Shown in pieces: positions 33,043 through 36,847 of a stretch of 36,847 nucleotides of DNA; the first letter of the stretch is position 1, and each line of letters opens with the position of its first letter. The notes under the pieces were generated by a model that made no database searches, was not told the DNA's origin, and saw only the letters and a program-made list of their open reading frames with translations. The position numbers and the translations under genes were made by a program. Source of the DNA: JBCDGZ01 sp038750655. GTDB lineage: Bacteria > Bacteroidota > Bacteroidia > Chitinophagales > Saprospiraceae. The DNA lies in the NCBI GenBank assembly GCA_038750655.1, contig JBCDGZ010000076.1, positions 1 through 36,847 on the forward strand, in the 5' to 3' direction.

Positions 33043-35577
33043 ATGCCAGCTATAACCTTACAAGAAGTCAAATTTCTGAACTATTGCATCCCGGCGATGA
33101 GAGATGGGGAGTACATCATGACGGTGCAGCAAACCGTATCGGTCAGCGGTCATCCGACGGAGACGAGGCCCTTTACGGGGCAGCAACGCTTCGCAGTCGG
33201 AGGGCATCGCTTCAGCCTGAACCCCATAGAAATTTATACCACCTTCCCTCCCCAGGGCAACTTGGGCGACCATGCGAATGTCATGCCGCACATTGTCCTC
33301 AACCGAAGCGGACTGCCTTGGGAATGGTTGGCCGTGGATGGTCAGGGGCAGGAGGTGAGTGAGGCGGGAGAGCAAATCCCCTGGATGGCTCTGATGATCT
33401 TGCAGGAGGACCGTCGGTGGCGCGGGACGTTTTCGAAAGCCGACTTTCAGACGCAGGTCAGCGACGATGCAGACTTGTGGACAGCGCTGAATGGCAATTG
33501 GTTTGAGGAGGATGGGGCGGTGGTGAATATCCGGCCTTTGGAGGATCGACGTCCCGTGGCGTTGACTATCCTTACTGCAGAGATGGCGCAGCAGATCAAT
33601 GCTTTTTTGGGCCAGTATCTGGTCTCTGGGGTGGAGAAGCCGGGAGGTGTTTTTAGCAAATTAGATTTTCAAAAACAGTTTTCTCCTTCCGAAAATCTTT
33701 GGACCCTTTTGGTGGCTAGCCAGTGGGTTTATCCGACGAGCGATACCGATACCTTTGTGGCGGCCTCGCCGAGTAGTCGCCTGGCTTTAGCTACCCTTGA
33801 TGCGGCCAGTTTGGGGATCAACGAGACCGATTGGGCAGCGACGATTCAGTTGTTGCAATCGCAGGTGGGACCTATTGAGGCTTATTTGGATACCCATCGA
33901 GGGCCCAAGACGGTGAAGCTTGCTGATTTGACGGTAGAGGAGGAAGGGGAACAATTGGACTTGCCAGGCTATATTCAATTCCCGGCCGCTGTAAAACGAA
34001 TGGTTTTTGAAAATCCAGCGGAAAAAGTGCGCATCTTAGATGTTGAAAAAGGGCTGTTGGATCGCATTATGCCAGCTGCGGGGGACTTGAAGTTGCTGAC
34101 GCATACTCGCCAATCTATGCAGAAAGATGCCCTGGGGCATGTGACCGAGGTAGGGGAGGAGCGAGCGGTTTTGGTGGGTAATCGGCTGCCCGCACCGGGG
34201 AGTAGTTGTACGGTCTATCTAGTCAGTTTGGAGGCTCGATTGCGGGAACATAAAGTGCCGAGAAAACCGAGTACCTTCACTTTTGACTTTGCTACTGCGC
34301 CGGCGAGTGATCTGGTGCGTCTGCCGGTGCTCAAGCAGTGGTCTTTTGCTTGTATCAATCCGGAGCAGACTTTCATGGGTTTATTGGCTGCGGTCAATGG
34401 GTATGTTGAGATGAATGACAATCTGGGGCAGCCGGCTCCCGAGGATCAGCGTAGTGCGACGCTTCGACTGCCTAAGTCAGACAATACCAGCAATAATCCC
34501 GAGATCGAAAAATACTTGTCGCAGGGCGGCGTGCCGCTGCTGCATCAGCTCAGAGATGGCCATCAGATTCCCGGCTGGTATCGAGGCCCCTTGAGCACGG
34601 GCAAGCACTTACAGAGCTTATCGCTCCCGGCCTCTCCCTACGAACCTTTAGTGAAAAGTGCTGACGAATTACTGCGCTTTGACACCCAACTCAAGATGTT
34701 TGATACGACCTATGCTGCGGCTTGGGAATTGGGCCGGATGCTGATGTTGAGTCATAAGGACATCGCGATTCAGTTGTTTCATTGGAAGCGGAGTCATAAG
34801 GCCTCCTTAAGGCGAGCAGAGCAGATTGCTGCCTTCGAATTTATCCCTTTTCAAGACAGCGGCGACCTGGATTTGCGAATGCCGCCCGATGTGGTCCGTT
34901 GGTTTGATGATCTGCGTTTATTGAAACATGTGCCGTTCAATTATTTGATCCCTCACGAAGCCCAACTTCCGGTAGAGTCGATTCGCTTTTTCCAGCTGGA
35001 CGAGCACTGGGTAGAATCGCTGATCGACGGGGCCTTCAGCATCGGCCGCGTTTCGTACAATGACAGCGTCGCCGCGCCGAATAGCTTCAAGCCCGTCGCC
35101 GTTTCTGGTATTGTACTGCGCTCGGCGGCGGTCGCCGGCTGGCCCGACCTGCAAGTCGACGGTTTCGCAGAGCTGCCTCCTCGCAGTAATCTCGACGACG
35201 AGGCCGGCTTACTAGATAATCAGCTGCCCGTCTTACGTCTAGAGAAATTATCAGACAATGTTCTCCTCGTGCTTTTCCAAGGCGTCGTACAGACCGTGGA
35301 CATTCACCTAAAGCCCGAGGTCATCCACTTCGGCTTCGATCAGCCTGCCGATAATTTATCCTACACCAAATCTCTTCGGGACAACGACGGTACAGAAAAC
35401 GAGAATGGAACGACCTTCGCCGTCGACTGGTCGGATCAAACCTATCGGGTATTGGACCTTGAAGGGGTCTTGAAAAATATTAATGCAGCACTGAGTAGTA
35501 AGATTAATAACTCTGCTCAGTTGGCTTTTTATATGATTGAGGGGGTGCCTAAGGTGCGGTTTATTCGGAGGAGGTAG
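33043..35577 (+). CDS. 844-residue protein sharing the W-x-x-L repeat with the 2151-residue protein
   Basis: The start codon is 14 bases after the DUF6603 gene's stop, so the two are surely co-transcribed. The start MPAITLQEVKFLNYCIPAMR is not a signal peptide. Residues about 1-130 form a domain with 'YIMTVQQTVSVSG', 'FSLNPIEIYTTFPPQGNLGD' and 'MPHIVLNRSGLPWEW', which looks like a conserved family domain I cannot name. Residues about 130-225 hold two copies of the W-x-x-L motif (F-S-K-A-D-F-Q-T-Q-V ... DLWTALNGNWF and F-S-K-L-D-F-Q-K-Q-F ... NLWTLLVASQWV), each preceded by the same F-S-K-x-D-F-Q-x-Q segment. The rest is a mixed alpha/beta region without recognised motifs. The shared repeat and the spacing argue for a direct partner of the first gene's product. 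Confidence 0.85.
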   Translation: MPAITLQEVKFLNYCIPAMRDGEYIMTVQQTVSVSGHPTETRPFTGQQRFAVGGHRFSLNPIEIYTTFPPQGNLGDHANVMPHIVLNRSGLPWEWLAVDGQGQEVSEAGEQIPWMALMILQEDRRWRGTFSKADFQTQVSDDADLWTALNGNWFEEDGAVVNIRPLEDRRPVALTILTAEMAQQINAFLGQYLVSGVEKPGGVFSKLDFQKQFSPSENLWTLLVASQWVYPTSDTDTFVAASPSSRLALATLDAASLGINETDWAATIQLLQSQVGPIEAYLDTHRGPKTVKLADLTVEEEGEQLDLPGYIQFPAAVKRMVFENPAEKVRILDVEKGLLDRIMPAAGDLKLLTHTRQSMQKDALGHVTEVGEERAVLVGNRLPAPGSSCTVYLVSLEARLREHKVPRKPSTFTFDFATAPASDLVRLPVLKQWSFACINPEQTFMGLLAAVNGYVEMNDNLGQPAPEDQRSATLRLPKSDNTSNNPEIEKYLSQGGVPLLHQLRDGHQIPGWYRGPLSTGKHLQSLSLPASPYEPLVKSADELLRFDTQLKMFDTTYAAAWELGRMLMLSHKDIAIQLFHWKRSHKASLRRAEQIAAFEFIPFQDSGDLDLRMPPDVVRWFDDLRLLKHVPFNYLIPHEAQLPVESIRFFQLDEHWVESLIDGAFSIGRVSYNDSVAAPNSFKPVAVSGIVLRSAAVAGWPDLQVDGFAELPPRSNLDDEAGLLDNQLPVLRLEKLSDNVLLVLFQGVVQTVDIHLKPEVIHFGFDQPADNLSYTKSLRDNDGTENENGTTFAVDWSDQTYRVLDLEGVLKNINAALSSKINNSAQLAFYMIEGVPKVRFIRRR
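33420..33735 (+). repeat. two W-x-x-L motif units, related to those at 13840-15435
   Basis: The units begin with F-S-K-A-D-F-Q near 33433 and F-S-K-L-D-F-Q near 33652. Both run into an L-W-T-x-L core and end with an aromatic residue in the Trp/Tyr position. They are more similar to each other than to the units in the 2151-residue protein. Confidence 0.65.
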
Positions 35578-35608
35578 GAGATTACTTTATCACTTTATAT
35601 TTTTTACT

Positions 35609-36847
35609 ATGCCAGTTTACAATGTAGAATATTATTTTGATTTGAATTTGCCGGGTACAGCTTCTCAGGAAGCCAAGGATTATATGGGGAAAGTTTTTAC
35701 TCAGATAAAAACAGCAGAAGAGCATATGGCTATTTATCGTAAGGTATTTGATTTTCTGATTACTTGGCCTAAAAATAGCGAAAGTTTTACGGATAGCTGG
35801 AAGAAATTAGATGCTGCTTTTGTGGTTGATTTCAGCGATCAATTGGAAGTTGATATTCCAGGTAATGAAAAGTTTAACTTAGCATATGATTTACAGTTTT
35901 TAAAAGAAAAAGAAGTAGGAAATAATTATTCGCTTTTTGAATTAACAGCGGTAGATGGTAAGTCTTACAAGCACGTACTTGAGTGGCGGCGTCATATTTC
36001 GAGGATAAACTTTTATAACAACAACCCTGTTAATATTGCGCTTAAATCATTCACTCCTTTGAATAAAAATAGTTTGTGTGAGCTTACCGAAGCAAATAAG
36101 AAGACGGTTGAAGATGCTTTAAATAATTTTGAAAAGGCGTTAAAGGATTATTATAATGGCGTAGATCAAATAACGAATGACGAGGGATATAGGAAATGGG
36201 TTTTTGACACTTGTGTGACGACTTTTAAACCCTACGTAGCGGCTACAATAATCAACGATGTACTTTCGCAAATTGAGATTTACTTTGGACAAAAGTCAGG
36301 TCTAAGTCCAGAGGATGCAATGAAACAATATTTCTCTGAGTATTTTGTAAAGGAGTTTGATGAATTTGTGAAAGGTGAAGAACAGAAAGATAAAGATAAA
36401 GCAGCCGCCGATAAGCATTGGATTATTGCCTCTTTTAGACAATTAGAGATGAAATACAATAGCCTTACTGTCAAGGAATTGATAGAAGAAACTAAGGACT
36501 TCTGCAGGCAATGCGTTGAAAAAGGGATTATTAAGCCAATCGAAGAGGTATTCAAAAAAATGAAAATACCAGAGGAATTTCTAGAAACAACTATTAAAAA
36601 TTACAAAGACCGAAATTTTCAGGGTACCCTCAATGATTATAACGATAGATGTGCAACGCCTTTTTCTTATTCAACACAGTATCACTTGTACCGATTAGTT
36701 CAACATTTATTTGAGGCGGCAAATAATTTACTGGATGATCTTCCTGTAAAACTTAAAATTGGTGATTATCAAGACCCAGTCAAGCTTTACACCTGCCAAA
36801 AATTTCAAGATATATTTGATTACCGTGATCTTAATAGCTCAGTTGCC
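35609..36847 (+). CDS. partial open-ended protein of unknown function, AT-rich
   Basis: An ATG at 35609, 31 bases after the preceding stop, opens a frame that stays open for 413 codons to the right edge, so the gene is cut by the window. The start reads MPVYNVEYYFDLNLPGTASQ and lacks a signal peptide. The visible part is rich in Lys, Asn, Tyr, Phe and Asp, mostly helical in appearance, with a Lys/Asp-rich charged stretch (G-E-E-Q-K-D-K-D-K-A-A-A-D-K) near residue 260. I recognise no domain. Base composition drops sharply from its neighbour: two 60-base lines I counted (35881 and 36301) have 15 and 20 G+C, while the end of the preceding gene is GC-rich. It may be the variable or acquired end of the operon; an effector-like role is possible but unproven. 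Confidence 0.8.
   Translation, partial: MPVYNVEYYFDLNLPGTASQEAKDYMGKVFTQIKTAEEHMAIYRKVFDFLITWPKNSESFTDSWKKLDAAFVVDFSDQLEVDIPGNEKFNLAYDLQFLKEKEVGNNYSLFELTAVDGKSYKHVLEWRRHISRINFYNNNPVNIALKSFTPLNKNSLCELTEANKKTVEDALNNFEKALKDYYNGVDQITNDEGYRKWVFDTCVTTFKPYVAATIINDVLSQIEIYFGQKSGLSPEDAMKQYFSEYFVKEFDEFVKGEEQKDKDKAAADKHWIIASFRQLEMKYNSLTVKELIEETKDFCRQCVEKGIIKPIEEVFKKMKIPEEFLETTIKNYKDRNFQGTLNDYNDRCATPFSYSTQYHLYRLVQHLFEAANNLLDDLPVKLKIGDYQDPVKLYTCQKFQDIFDYRDLNSSVA

Overview
The window looks like the chromosome of a member of the Bacteroidota, most likely a Saprospiria-type marine or activated-sludge lineage (Lewinella/Haliscomenobacter-like). The evidence is two proteins ending in type IX secretion (T9SS) C-terminal sorting domains, a full-length hybrid two-component system (HTCS) protein, a 'NTFVG'-repeat tail-fibre-type protein with an S74 chaperone domain, and start sites preceded by A/T-rich leaders rather than clear Shine-Dalgarno sequences. 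The lineage is an inference. No rRNA, tRNA, transposase, CRISPR array, phage head gene or contractile-sheath gene is visible.

Layout. (1) 0.3-6.6 kb: two paralogous helical proteins of unknown function, one on the minus strand (298-1755) and one on the plus strand (5246-6631). They flank two exported T9SS cargo proteins, a fibronectin-III-like one (2089-2931) and an S74 tail-fibre-like one (3113-4717). The latter is followed by a good intrinsic terminator. (2) 6.6-7.0 kb: a small exported minus-strand protein whose terminator overlaps the 3' end of the upstream gene. (3) 7.4-12.4 kb: a 1365-residue HTCS sensor/regulator with a structured leader, then a small exported protein made of six 24-residue leucine-rich (receptor-L-like) repeats. 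(4) 12.56 kb to the right edge: at least five co-directional genes separated by only 14-59 bases. They encode giant proteins of 2151, 2860, 1778 and 844 residues and one open-ended protein (413 codons seen).

The giant-gene operon is the striking part. None of its products begins with a signal peptide and none of the four complete ones ends in a T9SS sorting domain, unlike the exported genes to the left. The 2860-residue protein is a string of six LamG/concanavalin-like units alternating with another beta-rich module (period about 390-400 residues). It ends in a 'GIGT..P...LHV' motif and a phage Tail Collar domain with HxH motifs. The 1778-residue protein carries a DUF6603-type region split from its N-terminal half by an Ala/Pro/Gly-rich linker. 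The 2151- and 844-residue proteins share a short repeated motif (aromatic/hydrophobic-W-x-x-L ... W-hydrophobic), which ties them together. I read this as a coherent multi-protein assembly with a fibre-like tip, possibly under the control of the upstream HTCS. Its function is not deducible from sequence, and I could not connect it to a described injection or adhesion system.

The final gene is strikingly AT-rich compared with the genes before it, so the operon may have an accessory, exchangeable end there.
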